Assembly: GCF_004564355.1 (NCBI RefSeq)
Contig: NZ_CP038266.1
Span: forward strand, 2,728,001-2,792,000
DNA from: Microbacterium wangchenii
Lineage (GTDB): Bacteria > Actinomycetota > Actinomycetes > Actinomycetales > Microbacteriaceae
Length of the DNA: 64,000 bases
Reading direction: 5' to 3'
Positions 52,688 to 63,247 of this stretch are shown here, in pieces. The translations under genes and the position numbers were made by a program. The notes under the pieces are model-generated. The model was not told the DNA's origin and ran no database searches. It saw nothing but the letters and a program-made list of their open reading frames with translations. Numbering within the stretch: position 1 is the first letter of the stretch; every line of letters begins with the position of its first letter.

Positions 52688-52902
52688 GCGCCCTCCCCGA
52701 ACTGCTGCGCGGCCTGCGCCGCGGCGCCGAGGCCGGCGTTCTCGCCACCGCCGCCGCTGGGCCGCTTGAAGTAGCCGACGAGCCCTCCTTCGGGTCCGGT
52801 CACCACCTGCACGAGCTCCCAGCCCTGCTTACCCCAGTTGTTGAGGATGGCGGCGGTGTTGTGGATGAGAAGGGGTGCCGTGAGGTATTCCCACGTGGTC
52901 AT
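52684..52902 (-). CDS. DUF4177-type small protein
   Basis: A 72-aa protein, MTTWEYLTAPLLIHNTAAILNNWGKQGWELVQVV, with the WEY...LNxxGxxGWELV pattern of DUF4177 and a Gly-rich tail. Function unknown. It starts at ATG 52902 with a GGAG element upstream, and overlaps ridA by 4 nt. The same gene pair sits near ponA2 in Mycobacterium. Confidence 0.85.
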   Translation of the reverse strand: MTTWEYLTAPLLIHNTAAILNNWGKQGWELVQVVTGPEGGLVGYFKRPSGGGGENAGLGAAAQAAQQFGEGA

Positions 52903-52997
52903 CGCGACTCCGGTCGTCGAAGGAGAGGGCGCACGGCTACGTCCGAGACGCATGCCTATCGAGACTTCGCCCAGGTATCTGGCTTAGCATCAAGCCT

Positions 52998-55697
52998 ATG
53001 CCTGAACACAAACGGACGGCCACGGGTGTGCTCGGCGGTCTCGCCGGCCTCGTCGGTCTCAGCGCCGTCGCGGGTCTTCTCGTGGCCGCCACCGTCACTC
53101 CGGCCATCGCCGTCACGGGGGCAGCCGCATCCAGCGCCATCTCGATCTTCGACAACATGCCCAGCATCCTGAAGATCGACAAGCTCATGCAGCCGACCAC
53201 GATCTGGACGGGCGACCAGGTGCTCGCGCAGTTCTACGACCAGAACCGCCAGCCCGTCGAGTTCGATCAGGTCGCGCCCGTGATGTACGACGCGATCCTG
53301 TCGTCCGAAGACCCGCGGTACTACCAGCACGGCGGCGTCGACCTCATCGGCACCACCCGCGCGCTGCTCAGCAACGCCCAGGGCGGGCAGACGCAGGGCG
53401 GATCCTCGATCAGCCAGCAGTACGTCAAGAACGTCCTCATCCAGAAGTGCGAGCGCGACGCCGTCGCCGAGCGCGACGACGCCGGTGAAGTCATTCGCAC
53501 CCGCGATGAGGTGCTGCAGAGCTGCTGGACGGAGGCGACGACGGCCTCCGGCGTCGAGGGCTACGAGCGCAAGCTGCAGGAGATGCGGTACGCGATCCAG
53601 CTCGAGAAGGAATATTCCAAGAACGACATCCTTCTCGGCTACCTGAACATCGCGAACTTCGGCGGCACCAACTACGGCATCGAGGCCGCCGCCCGGTACT
53701 ACTTCAACGTCCCCGCCGCCGAGCTCAGCCTCGGTCAGGCCGCCACGCTCGCGGGCATCGTGCAGAACCCCAACACGTACCGCATCGACCGCGGCGAAAG
53801 AGGCACGATCTTCGACGCCGACGGCGTCGCCTACAACAAGGCACCCGACGGCTCGATCGACGACGTCAACCCCGGCACGATCCAGGCGCTCAACACCCTC
53901 CGCGACGAGGGCACGATCACGCCCGAGCAGTACCTCGCCGCCGCCGACGGCTACAGCGCCACCAAGGGTCGCCAGCTCTACGTGCTGAGCCGTCTGCTGG
54001 ACGACGGCAAGATCACGCGCGACCAGTACGTGGCCGCAGCCGTGGAGCCCATCACGCCGCAGATCACGCCCGCCTCGCAGGGTTGCGCCGCATCCGCCGC
54101 CCCCTACTACTGCCAGTACGTGGTCTCGGTCATCCGCAACGATCCCGCGTTCGGCGAGACCGCCGAGGAGCGGCTGCGCTCGCTGCGTCAGGACGGCCTC
54201 AACATCTACACCACGCTGGCGGTGGACGTTCAGAACGCCGCCCAGAAGGCGATGGACGACTACGCACCGGCCTCGGTCGAGGGCATGCGGTTCGGCGCCG
54301 CCTCCGTGAGCATCGAGGCGAAGACCGGCCGCGTCCTCGCGATGGCGCAGAACACCAGATTCACCGAAGACGCGGACGTCGCCGCATCCGATCCCGCCTA
54401 CACCTCGATCGTCTATGCCGGTGACCGGCAATTCGGAGCTTCCGACGGCTTCGAGGCCGGATCGACGTTCAAACTGTTCACGCTCGTCGACTGGCTCGAG
54501 CAGGGCCGCTCGGTGAACGAGGTCGTCAACGGCCGGGATCGCCCTGTGCCGAACATGACCAACTCCTGCTACGGCGACTACGTCAACTACGACAAGACGC
54601 GCGTCCGCAACTTCAACAACCAGGCCGGATACAACGGCACGCCGATGCAGTTCACGCGGCAGTCGTTGAACACCGGGTTCTTCGGGATGGCCGCGGAGCT
54701 CGACCTGTGCGACATCGCCAAGGTGGCCAAGAAGATGGGCGTCACCCTCGCCAACGGCAGCGACATCGAGATGCGCAACGGCTACAACGTGATCGGGAGC
54801 GACTCCGTGTCGCCGCTGGCGATGGCCGGTGCCTACGCGACGGTGGCCAACGGAGGCGTGTACTGCCAGCCGAAGGTCATCGACCGCGTGACCGACACCG
54901 ACGGCACGGAGCGTCCCGAACTGGTTCCGGCGCGCTCCTGCACGCCCGTGCTGTCGCCCGAGGTCGCCGCGACGGCCGCATCCGCCCTCGCCGGCGTCAT
55001 GAACGGGGGCACCGGCGCGCAGGGGAACCCGTACGACGGCACACCGCTGATCGGGAAGACCGGCACGCATGAGACGAAGCAGTCGTGGATGATCGAGTCC
55101 TCCACGAACGTCGCCACCGCGGTCCTGGCGGGCACCGTCGAAGGCCAGGGCGACATCGCACGCACGTGGTACAACGGCCGCCGGCTCATGGACATCCGTT
55201 ACCCGATGGCGCGTGACATCCAGCGCGTCGCCAACCAGTTCTACGGCGGCGACCGCTTCCCGGCACCCGACAACAACCTGACGCGCCGCGTCACCCGTGA
55301 GGTACCGGACGTCGTCGGGCAGACGATCGAGCAGGCCACGGCGACACTGACCGATGCTGGGTGGGAGGTCGTCGTCGGCGAACCGGTCGACAGCGACCAG
55401 CCGACGGACATCGTGGCCGCGCAGAGCCCGTCCGGGTCTGCGCCGGGCGGCACCCCGATCACGATCAGCCCCAGCAACGGGCAGGCCGGCGCAGTGCCCG
55501 ATGTGACCGGCCAGGCCCCGGTCAAGGCGCTCGCCACACTCCGGCAGACGTTCCCCGAAGCGACGCTCGGCACGTGCACGGAAGACCCGGAGGGCGGCGC
55601 CCAGGGTCGCGTGACCGGAACCGATCCCGCCGCCGGGACCGTCGCGCCGCGGAGCACCGCGATCACGATCAACTACACCAGCGCGGACTGCGACTAG
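52998..55697 (+). CDS. class A penicillin-binding protein with PASTA domains (PonA2-like)
   Basis: An 899-aa bifunctional peptidoglycan synthase. A membrane anchor at about 12-40 is followed by the glycosyltransferase domain (GT51), with the catalytic Glu104 in SSEDPRYYQHGGVD and GGSSISQQYVKNVL. The transpeptidase domain has S489-T-F-K492, S556-L-N and K687-T-G-T. Two PASTA repeats end the protein (VPDVVGQTIEQATATLTDAGW... and VPDVTGQAPVKALATLRQTF). It builds and crosslinks the cell wall. The ATG lies 7 nt after TAGCAT (52985-52990), so it is likely leaderless. The metallophosphoesterase gene follows without a gap. Confidence 0.95.
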   Translation: MPEHKRTATGVLGGLAGLVGLSAVAGLLVAATVTPAIAVTGAAASSAISIFDNMPSILKIDKLMQPTTIWTGDQVLAQFYDQNRQPVEFDQVAPVMYDAILSSEDPRYYQHGGVDLIGTTRALLSNAQGGQTQGGSSISQQYVKNVLIQKCERDAVAERDDAGEVIRTRDEVLQSCWTEATTASGVEGYERKLQEMRYAIQLEKEYSKNDILLGYLNIANFGGTNYGIEAAARYYFNVPAAELSLGQAATLAGIVQNPNTYRIDRGERGTIFDADGVAYNKAPDGSIDDVNPGTIQALNTLRDEGTITPEQYLAAADGYSATKGRQLYVLSRLLDDGKITRDQYVAAAVEPITPQITPASQGCAASAAPYYCQYVVSVIRNDPAFGETAEERLRSLRQDGLNIYTTLAVDVQNAAQKAMDDYAPASVEGMRFGAASVSIEAKTGRVLAMAQNTRFTEDADVAASDPAYTSIVYAGDRQFGASDGFEAGSTFKLFTLVDWLEQGRSVNEVVNGRDRPVPNMTNSCYGDYVNYDKTRVRNFNNQAGYNGTPMQFTRQSLNTGFFGMAAELDLCDIAKVAKKMGVTLANGSDIEMRNGYNVIGSDSVSPLAMAGAYATVANGGVYCQPKVIDRVTDTDGTERPELVPARSCTPVLSPEVAATAASALAGVMNGGTGAQGNPYDGTPLIGKTGTHETKQSWMIESSTNVATAVLAGTVEGQGDIARTWYNGRRLMDIRYPMARDIQRVANQFYGGDRFPAPDNNLTRRVTREVPDVVGQTIEQATATLTDAGWEVVVGEPVDSDQPTDIVAAQSPSGSAPGGTPITISPSNGQAGAVPDVTGQAPVKALATLRQTFPEATLGTCTEDPEGGAQGRVTGTDPAAGTVAPRSTAITINYTSADCD

Positions 55698-56624
55698 GTG
55701 GCGCCCGGCCCCATCGCCAAGACCACCCTCACGGCCCTCGGTGCCGTGGGGGTGGTCGGTGCATCCGCCGCCGTCTGGGGGATCGGGATCGAGCGATACC
55801 TGTTCACCGTCCGGTACGCCGCCCTCCGGGTTCTGCCCGCCGGCGCGTCGCCCGTGCGCGTGCTGCACCTCTCCGATGCGCACATGGCGCCCTGGCAGAG
55901 GCGCAAGCAGCAGTGGATCGCCGGCCTGGCCGACCTGCGCCCGGACCTCATCGTCAACACGGGTGACAACCTCGGCCACGCGGAGGGCCTTGCCGGCATT
56001 CGCGCTGCCTTCGCGCCGTTCGCCGGAATTCCGGGCGTCTTCGTCCACGGCTCCAACGACATGCAGGCCCCGTCTCCACGCAATCCGCTGCTGTACTTCT
56101 CCGGCCCGTCCAAGCGGAAGCCGGCGGTGCAGAACCTCGACGTGGACGCCCTCGACCGCTACCTCGAGGACGAGCTGGGCTGGCGCGACCTCGACAACAC
56201 CGCCGCGGCGCTCGCGGTGGGCGGTCTGCGCATCCGTGCGTTCGGCGTCGATGACGCCCACCGCGACTGGGACGACCTCGAAGCGACCGCCACGGCATTG
56301 GCGGGCCTGGGCGACGGCGACCTGTCCCTCGGTGTCACCCACGCGCCCTATCGGCGAGTTCTGGACGAGTTCACCGACCTCGGCGCCGACGTGCTGCTGG
56401 CCGGCCACACGCACGGCGGACAGGTGCGGATCCCGGGAAGCCGGAAGGCCCTCGTGGCCAACTGCGACGTCCCGTTGGATCAGGCCCGTGGCCTGAGCGA
56501 CTGGACCCACGACGGGCGCACCGTGCCGCTGAACGTCAGCGCGGGGATCGGCCACTCGATCTACGCGCCGGTGCGCTTCGCCTGCCGCCCCGAGGTCACG
56601 CTCCTCACGCTCCTGCCCCGCTGA
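55698..56624 (+). CDS. membrane-anchored metallophosphoesterase
   Basis: A 308-aa protein. An N-terminal hydrophobic segment (about 8-30) is followed by the calcineurin-like metal-binding motifs VLHLSDAHMAPWQRRK (DxH), LIVNTGDNLGH (GDxx), VHGSNDM (GNHD-like with Ser for Asn), LGVTHAP and LLAGHTHGGQVRIP (GHTH). Substrate unknown: relatives act on UDP-sugar or phospholipid precursors. The GTG start follows the PBP stop directly, the same order as Rv3682-Rv3683. Confidence 0.9.
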   Translation: MAPGPIAKTTLTALGAVGVVGASAAVWGIGIERYLFTVRYAALRVLPAGASPVRVLHLSDAHMAPWQRRKQQWIAGLADLRPDLIVNTGDNLGHAEGLAGIRAAFAPFAGIPGVFVHGSNDMQAPSPRNPLLYFSGPSKRKPAVQNLDVDALDRYLEDELGWRDLDNTAAALAVGGLRIRAFGVDDAHRDWDDLEATATALAGLGDGDLSLGVTHAPYRRVLDEFTDLGADVLLAGHTHGGQVRIPGSRKALVANCDVPLDQARGLSDWTHDGRTVPLNVSAGIGHSIYAPVRFACRPEVTLLTLLPR

Positions 56625-56750
56625 GCCGCCGCCTCTCCTCCCCAGCCCCGTCCGGGCAGCCGGCCATCCACAGGCCCTGCCTGCGGGGCGTACGCGGCGT
56701 GGGGCTGCGGGCACGATCGGTGCATTCGATCCGCCGAAGGGGAGCCGTCC

Positions 56751-58229
56751 ATGCCCGCTGTGCCCACCCGCCGCGCCTCGCTGGCGCGCCGCATCATCCT
56801 CGCCCTTCTCTTCGGCCTCGCCGTCGCCGGCGCCGTGCTGACGACCGCACCGCCGGCCTCCGCGGCATCCCAGGGCGCGGGATTCGGCACGTGGGCACCC
56901 CTGTCAGCGCACGGATGGCACGGATCGATGCTCATCGACGGCGTGCACACCTACTGCATCGTGCCGGGGCTCCCGGCTCCGACCGGTCCGAGCACCGACC
57001 ACGGAGTCCGCGGCGACGCCGCGGGGCTCTCCCCGCAGCAGCTGGCCGGGATCAACCATCTCGTGACCACCTACGGACAGACCGCCGACCCGGTGCAGGC
57101 GGCGAGCGTCGGGTGGGCCGTCAAGGCCATCGCCGACCTCGACACCACCCTGCACTCGTGGGGATACCCCGGCGACTCCCTCGCCGGAGCGGTCGATCAC
57201 ATCTTCTCGCGTCTGGCGCCGGAGCATTCCGCGGACATCCAGCAGAAGGCGGAGGCCTACTACGCCGAAGGCATGGCGGTCACCGTACCGGGTGCCGACG
57301 CCGCACTTACCCTCACGACCGACGACGCCGACCCGCGCCGCGGCACGCTCCGGATGGACGGCGGGGCCGGGACGGCGGTGATCCTGGCGCTCGAGAACGC
57401 CGTCTTCGCGGAGACCGGCACGGCAGAGCTCGCCCGCACGGTGCCGGGGACCGCCTATGAGATCCGTGCCGTCGCCCCCGACGACGCCGGCGCCCCGTTC
57501 ACCGTGCGCGCGAGCGCGGCGGTTTCGGCCACGATCGCGCCTGCGGTGCGGTACTTCACCACCGAGGGCCAGCAGCACACGGCGGGGCCGGGAGGATCCG
57601 TGCACTACACCGTCACGACCGAGGACGACATTCCCCGCCCCGTCGTGTTCTCCGCCGGAATCACGACGCAGGTGCTGGCGCCGGAGTCGGCCACCGGGCA
57701 CTTCGTCGACGACGTCACCCTGACGCCGGTCGAGGGAGTGTGGCCGCGCTCGGCCGACGGCGCGTTCGTCCCCGTGCGCGCCACGGCGGTCGTGTACCGG
57801 ACGGATGCAGCACCGGCCGGACCCGACGTGCCGGCCGATGCCGTGCCGGTCGGCGAACTGGAACTGGTGACGGAGCCGGCGCAGGGTGGCGGCACGTACC
57901 GCGTGACCTCGCCGTGGCAGTTGCCGGGGCCGGGGTACTACACGGCCGTGTGGGAGATCGCCGCATCCGCTCAGGAGCCCTCGGTGGCCCCCCATCTCGA
58001 ACGCGACTACCGCTGGAGCGAAGACTTCGGCGTGCCCAGCCAGGTGCTGCACGTGCCTACGCCGCCGGTGGCTCAGCCCGCACCGGATGACGCCCCACGT
58101 GCCCTCGCCGCGACCGGTCTGTGGGACGACGCCGGTGCCCGGGTGGGAGCGGGCGGGTGTGCGGCGCTCCTGGCAGGCGTCGCGATCCTGGTCCACCTCG
58201 CCCAGCGGAGACGAGTGGCGGCGCGCTGA
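56751..58229 (+). CDS. cell-surface protein with LAATG sortase-type anchor
   Basis: A 492-aa protein. It has a signal peptide (IILALLFGLAVAGAVLTTAPPASAAS), a large extracytoplasmic part with one early Cys in THTYC-like HTYCIVPG, and beta-rich repeats (DIPRPVVFSAGITTQVL and similar). The C-terminus has LAATG (after APRAL), a membrane segment (GGCAALLAGVAILVHLAQ) and RRRVAAR. LAXTG is the site of class E sortases. The GGGGAG ribosome-binding site precedes the ATG. No sortase gene is in the window. Function unknown. Confidence 0.8.
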   Translation: MPAVPTRRASLARRIILALLFGLAVAGAVLTTAPPASAASQGAGFGTWAPLSAHGWHGSMLIDGVHTYCIVPGLPAPTGPSTDHGVRGDAAGLSPQQLAGINHLVTTYGQTADPVQAASVGWAVKAIADLDTTLHSWGYPGDSLAGAVDHIFSRLAPEHSADIQQKAEAYYAEGMAVTVPGADAALTLTTDDADPRRGTLRMDGGAGTAVILALENAVFAETGTAELARTVPGTAYEIRAVAPDDAGAPFTVRASAAVSATIAPAVRYFTTEGQQHTAGPGGSVHYTVTTEDDIPRPVVFSAGITTQVLAPESATGHFVDDVTLTPVEGVWPRSADGAFVPVRATAVVYRTDAAPAGPDVPADAVPVGELELVTEPAQGGGTYRVTSPWQLPGPGYYTAVWEIAASAQEPSVAPHLERDYRWSEDFGVPSQVLHVPTPPVAQPAPDDAPRALAATGLWDDAGARVGAGGCAALLAGVAILVHLAQRRRVAAR

Positions 58230-58285
58230 CGGATGCGGCCGGTTCGGAGCATGCCTCGGTTCGGGGTAGACTCGGGGGGTTGCAA

Positions 58286-58359
<74 letters not shown>

Positions 58360-58370
58360 CCACGTAGCAT

Positions 58371-58410
58371 CGAGAAGAAGGCCCCGTCGCCTGACGGGGC
58401 CTTCTTCTTG
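58371..58410 (+). terminator. strong hairpin terminator after tRNA-Pro
   Basis: An 18-bp stem (58371-58388 with 58393-58410, one G-T pair, loop GCCT) directly follows the tRNA. The right arm ends CTTCTTCTTG, pairing with the left GAAGAAG. It should stop the tRNA transcript before the next gene. Confidence 0.85.
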
Positions 58411-58436
58411 CCTCAGACGTCTCGGACAGGAGCACT

Positions 58437-59207
58437 GTGCCCGCATCCACGCCCCGCCTCGTCGCCTTCGACCTCGACGACACCCTCGCGCCCTCGAAGA
58501 GCCCGATCGATCCGCGCATCGGCGATCTGCTCATCGCGCTGGCCGAACGGGTCGAGGTCGCGATCATCTCCGGCGGTCAGCTCGCGCAGTTCCGCAGTCA
58601 GGTCGTCGATCGCCTGCCGGCGGCCTCCGCCGAGACTCTCGGCCGCGTGCACCTGATGCCCACGTGCGGCACGCAGTACTACCGCCTCACCGGCGGTGAG
58701 ATCGAGACCGTGTACGCCCACTCACTCACCGACGACGAGAAGACGCGCGCCCTGACCGCCGTGGAGGAGGAAGCCCGCCGCCTCGGTCTGTGGGAGTCGG
58801 AGACGTGGGGCGACATCCTGGAGGACCGCGGCTCGCAGATCACGTTCTCCGCCCTCGGCCAGCGTGCTCCGCTGGAGGCCAAGACGGCGTGGGACCCGAC
58901 GGGCGCCAAGAAGAACGCCCTCCGCGAAGCGGTCGCCGCGCGCATCCCCGATCTCGAGGTCCGCTCCGGCGGTTCGACGTCGGTGGACATCACCCACCGC
59001 GGCATCGACAAGGCCTACGGCATGACGCAGCTGGCCGAGGTCACCGGCATCCCCCTCGACGACATGCTGTTCATCGGCGACCGGCTCGACCCGGACGGCA
59101 ACGACTACCCGGTCCTGGCGCTCGGCGTTGCCTGCCACGCGGTCCACGGGTGGCCCGACACCGCCGCGTACCTCGACGCCCTCATCCCCACGCTCCCCGC
59201 GCGCTGA
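58437..59207 (+). CDS. HAD-superfamily phosphatase (subfamily IIB)
   Basis: A 256-aa hydrolase. Motif I is AFDLDDTLAPSK (Asp nucleophile and acid), motif II VAIISGGQ, and motif III/IV contains LFIGDRLDPDGNDYP, with the basic residue in DITHRGIDKAYG. This looks like a phosphomannomutase/sucrose-phosphatase type HAD-IIB protein. Substrate unknown. The GTG start has a CAGGAG ribosome-binding site. Convergent with lldD across palindromic element C. Confidence 0.88.
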   Translation: MPASTPRLVAFDLDDTLAPSKSPIDPRIGDLLIALAERVEVAIISGGQLAQFRSQVVDRLPAASAETLGRVHLMPTCGTQYYRLTGGEIETVYAHSLTDDEKTRALTAVEEEARRLGLWESETWGDILEDRGSQITFSALGQRAPLEAKTAWDPTGAKKNALREAVAARIPDLEVRSGGSTSVDITHRGIDKAYGMTQLAEVTGIPLDDMLFIGDRLDPDGNDYPVLALGVACHAVHGWPDTAAYLDALIPTLPAR

Positions 59208-59212
59208 CGCGC

Positions 59213-59277
59213 GAAACACCACATTCCGGCCGAGACAACACGCGTCGCGTGGTGTCTCGGCCGGAATGTGGTGTTTC
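59213..59277. repeat. intergenic palindromic element C (31-bp hairpin)
   Basis: A 31-bp inverted repeat (59213-59243 with 59247-59277), one mismatch and a 3-nt loop. Its sequence differs from elements A and B, but each arm again has two CGARA-N7-type units 19 nt apart (CGAAACACCACA at 59212, CGAGACAACACG at 59231). It lies between convergent genes. Confidence 0.85.
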
Positions 59278-59283
59278 AGGGGT

Positions 59284-60543
59284 TCAGACGGAGGCTGCGG
59301 ACGGCGCGGACTGACCGAGGGGCACCAGACGCGCGAGCTGCGTGACGTGACCCGGCTCCAGCTCGGCGAGCGAGGCGACTCCGAGCAGCGCCATCGTGCG
59401 CTCGATCTCGCTGCGCAGGATCTGGATGGCGCGGTCCACGCCCGCGCGTCCGCCCGCCATGAGCCCGTACAGGTACGCCCGGCCGATGAGGGTGAACTTC
59501 GCGCCGAGGGCGACGGATGCGACGATGTCGGCGCCGTTCATGATGCCCGTGTCGATCATGACCGTGGCGTCCTTGCCCACTTCGCGGACGACCTGCGGCA
59601 GGAGGTGGAACGGGATCGGCGCGCGGTCGAGCTGCCGGCCGCCGTGGTTGGAGAGGATGATCCCGTCCACGCCGGCGTCGATCAGGCGCACGCTGTCTTC
59701 GACGTTCTGCACGCCCTTGACGACGATCTTCCCCGGCCACATGGAGCGGATGACCTCGAGGTCGTCGAAGCTGATGGTGGGATCCATCGCCGCGTTGAGG
59801 AGGTCCCCGACCGTACCGCCGGTGTCGGTGAGGGAGGCGAACTCGAGCTTGGGCGTCGTGAGGAAATCGATCCACCACCACGGACGCGGAATGGCGTTCA
59901 CGATCGTCCCGAGGGTCAGCTGCGGCGGGATGGAGAACCCGTTGCGCTTGTCGCGCAGGCGCGCGCCGGCGATGGGGGTGTCGACGGTGAACATGAGGGT
60001 GTCGAAGCCCGCCTCCCCGGCACGGCGGACGAGGTCGTAGGAGATCTCGCGCTGACGCATGACGTACAGCTGGAACCAGTTGCGCCCGTGCGGGTTGGCC
60101 TGGCGCACGCCCTCGATGGAGGTCGTCCCCAGCGTGGAGAGGGTGAACGGGATGCCCGCGGCCGCCGCCGCCGAGGCCCCCGCCGTCTCCCCCTCGGTCT
60201 GCATGAGGCGCGTGAACCCGGTGGGCGCGATGCCGAAGGGCAGCGCGCTGGGTCCACCGAGGATCGTGGTGGAGGTGTCGACGTTCTCCGCGGGGCGCAG
60301 CACGCTCGGGTGGAACTCGATGTCTTCGAACGCCTGCCGCGCGCGGGCCAGCGACAGCTCGCCCTCGGCGGCGCCGTCGGTGTAGTCGAAGGCGGCTTTG
60401 GGTGTACGCCGCTGCGCGATGCGGCGGAGGTCGGCGATCGTGAGCGCACCGTCGAGTCGCCGCTTCTTCCCGTTGAGCTCGGGGGCCTTGAACTTCATCA
60501 GCTCGAAGATCTCGACGGGCCGAGGCAGCTGTCGGGTGACCAT
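59284..60543 (-). CDS. lldD: L-lactate dehydrogenase (quinone), FMN-dependent LldD
   Basis: A 419-aa alpha-hydroxyacid oxidising enzyme. The FMN fold starts with [11 protein letters not shown], and the active site is in [16 protein letters not shown] (catalytic His/Arg/Asp), with [18 protein letters not shown] and [20 protein letters not shown]. It oxidises L-lactate to pyruvate and passes electrons to the quinone pool. The ATG has a GAGGAGAG ribosome-binding site and lies 11 nt after the GntR gene. Other 2-hydroxyacids are possible substrates. Confidence 0.9.
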   Translation of the reverse strand: MVTRQLPRPVEIFELMKFKAPELNGKKRRLDGALTIADLRRIAQRRTPKAAFDYTDGAAEGELSLARARQAFEDIEFHPSVLRPAENVDTSTTILGGPSALPFGIAPTGFTRLMQTEGETAGASAAAAAGIPFTLSTLGTTSIEGVRQANPHGRNWFQLYVMRQREISYDLVRRAGEAGFDTLMFTVDTPIAGARLRDKRNGFSIPPQLTLGTIVNAIPRPWWWIDFLTTPKLEFASLTDTGGTVGDLLNAAMDPTISFDDLEVIRSMWPGKIVVKGVQNVEDSVRLIDAGVDGIILSNHGGRQLDRAPIPFHLLPQVVREVGKDATVMIDTGIMNGADIVASVALGAKFTLIGRAYLYGLMAGGRAGVDRAIQILRSEIERTMALLGVASLAELEPGHVTQLARLVPLGQSAPSAASV

Positions 60544-60554
60544 GGGTTCTCTCC

Positions 60555-61268
60555 TCAGGAGAGGCGGGCGAGGCCCGCCTCGTCGTAGTACCGGGTGATG
60601 TGGGCGTGGATGAGGCTGCGCGCCGTCGCGCCGTCGCCTCCGTCGATGGCCGAGACGATCGCGCGATGCTCCGTCCGGAGCCGCTCTGCGGTGCCGTCCC
60701 AGTCGTCCAGCGCGGTGGCACCGGCGAGCACGTACGACTCGATCGCGGTGCGAAGGCCCTCCATCATGGCCGAGGCCACGACGTTGCCTGAGGCCTCGAC
60801 GAGGGCGAGGTGGAAGCGGGCGTCCAGAGCGAGGAACTCCGCCGGCGAGAGGCCCACGGCATCCATCGCGTCCAGCACCGCGGCGGCGGACGCGGTGTCC
60901 CGGTGCGGATCGCCGGCGAGCTCGTCCAGCGCCGCGGCCTCCAGCACGACGCGCGTGCGCACGACGTCGTCGACGGGGAAGCCGTTCGCCGCCACCTGCA
61001 GCCGCAGAAGAGCGGACACGCCGCCGCGAGGGGCGGCCACGATCATCGCGCCGGAGGTGGGTCCTGAGCCGGTCGCGGTGCGCAGCAGGCCCAGCACCTC
61101 CAGCACGCGCAGGGCTTCCCGCACGCTGGACCGGCCGACTCCCAGCTGCGTCGCCAGTTCCCGCTCGGGTGCCAGCCGGTCGCCGGGTGCCACGCGTCCC
61201 GCGCGCAGCTCGGTCTCGATGTGTTCGAGCACGACCTGCCACGCGCGGAGGGCTGAGCGGTCTTCCAT
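60555..61268 (-). CDS. lldR: FadR-type GntR regulator, LldR-like
   Basis: A 237-aa protein. The N-terminal winged helix is [33 protein letters not shown] (32-64), and the C-terminal FCD all-helical ligand domain contains [17 protein letters not shown] and [25 protein letters not shown] with metal-binding His residues. LldR-type regulators repress the lactate operon until L-lactate binds. The ATG has an AGGAGG ribosome-binding site; a perfect 15-bp palindrome lies just upstream. Confidence 0.88.
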   Translation of the reverse strand: MEDRSALRAWQVVLEHIETELRAGRVAPGDRLAPERELATQLGVGRSSVREALRVLEVLGLLRTATGSGPTSGAMIVAAPRGGVSALLRLQVAANGFPVDDVVRTRVVLEAAALDELAGDPHRDTASAAAVLDAMDAVGLSPAEFLALDARFHLALVEASGNVVASAMMEGLRTAIESYVLAGATALDDWDGTAERLRTEHRAIVSAIDGGDGATARSLIHAHITRYYDEAGLARLS

Positions 61269-61277
61269 GGAACCTCC

Positions 61278-61292
61278 TGTGGTCCGACCACA
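61278..61292. promoter_or_regulatory. lldR operator palindrome
   Basis: TGTGGTC-C-GACCACA is a perfect 15-bp palindrome 9 nt upstream of the GntR gene and 45 nt from the divergent DUF1295 gene. It fits the TGGTC-N-GACCA type of FadR-family GntR sites, so autoregulation is likely. Confidence 0.75.
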
Positions 61293-61337
61293 TTACCGGC
61301 CCTGGGGCCGCTGCCACAAGCGCACTAGCCTGGGGCC

Positions 61338-62180
61338 GTGGATCCGCTCCTGATCGTCGTACTCCTGGCCGCCGTCACCTGCGCGGCGTGCTGGGTGCTG
61401 TCCCTCGTCACCAAGGACACCTCGTGGGTCGACCGCATCTGGTCGATCGTCCCGGTCGCGTACGTGTGGATCTTCGCCGTCGCCGCGATCGTCGACGGCC
61501 GCGACGCGTCGCGCCTGATCCTGATGGCGCTCGTGGTGACGGCGTGGGGGGCGCGGCTGACCTTCAACTTCGCCCGCAAGGGCGGCTACACCGGCATGGA
61601 GGACTACCGCTGGGCGATCCTGCGCTCGCGCATGAGCCCTGCCGTGTTCCAGGTGTTCAATCTGCTGTTCATCGTGCTGTACCAGAACGCGCTGCTGGTG
61701 CTCATCTCGCTTCCGGCGTTCATGGCGTGGCAGCATCCGACGCGGTTGACCGCGTGGGATACGGGGCTGGCCATGCTGTTCCTCGCCTTCCTGGTCGACG
61801 AGTTCGTCGCCGACCAGCAGCAGTGGGACTTCCATCAGGCCAAGAAGCGGGCGGGCGGCACGTTGGAGCCCGGGTTCGTCACGACGGGCCTCTTCCGCTT
61901 CAGCCGGCACCCGAACTTCTTCTTCGAGCAGGCGCAGTGGTGGGTGTTCTACGGCATCGGCGCCGTCGCCGCCCTCTCGGCGGGCCTGGGAATCTGGGGT
62001 GGCCTGGTGAACTGGACGATCGTGGGACCGACGCTGCTCACGGTGCTGTTCATCGGCTCGACGATCTTCACGGAGTCGATCAGCGCGTCGAAGTATCCGG
62101 CGTACGCCGACTATCAGCGCCGTACGTCGATGCTCGTCCCGCTCCCGCCACGGCGACCTGCCGTGACGCAGCACACCTGA
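61338..62180 (+). CDS. DUF1295 steroid-reductase-like membrane protein
   Basis: A 280-aa multi-span membrane protein. The C-terminal part has [23 protein letters not shown], the sterol-reductase/isoprenylcysteine-methyltransferase motif of the DUF1295 family, and earlier [22 protein letters not shown]. Members are probable NADPH-dependent or methyl-transfer membrane enzymes of unknown substrate. The GTG lies 6 nt after TAGCCT (61326-61331). Tail-to-tail with galE, with a 3-nt gap. Confidence 0.87.
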   Translation: MDPLLIVVLLAAVTCAACWVLSLVTKDTSWVDRIWSIVPVAYVWIFAVAAIVDGRDASRLILMALVVTAWGARLTFNFARKGGYTGMEDYRWAILRSRMSPAVFQVFNLLFIVLYQNALLVLISLPAFMAWQHPTRLTAWDTGLAMLFLAFLVDEFVADQQQWDFHQAKKRAGGTLEPGFVTTGLFRFSRHPNFFFEQAQWWVFYGIGAVAALSAGLGIWGGLVNWTIVGPTLLTVLFIGSTIFTESISASKYPAYADYQRRTSMLVPLPPRRPAVTQHT

Positions 62181-62183
62181 GCG

Positions 62184-63206
<1,023 letters not shown>

Positions 63207-63247
63207 GATGCCAGCGTATCCGCCCGAAGGCACCGGGTCAGGTGCGC

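Noticed and set aside
52956..56714. A 1252-codon open frame on the minus strand opposite the PBP gene
   Set aside because: It is the antisense shadow of a gene with all catalytic motifs; its translation is low-complexity Arg/Gly/Asp/His with no domains.
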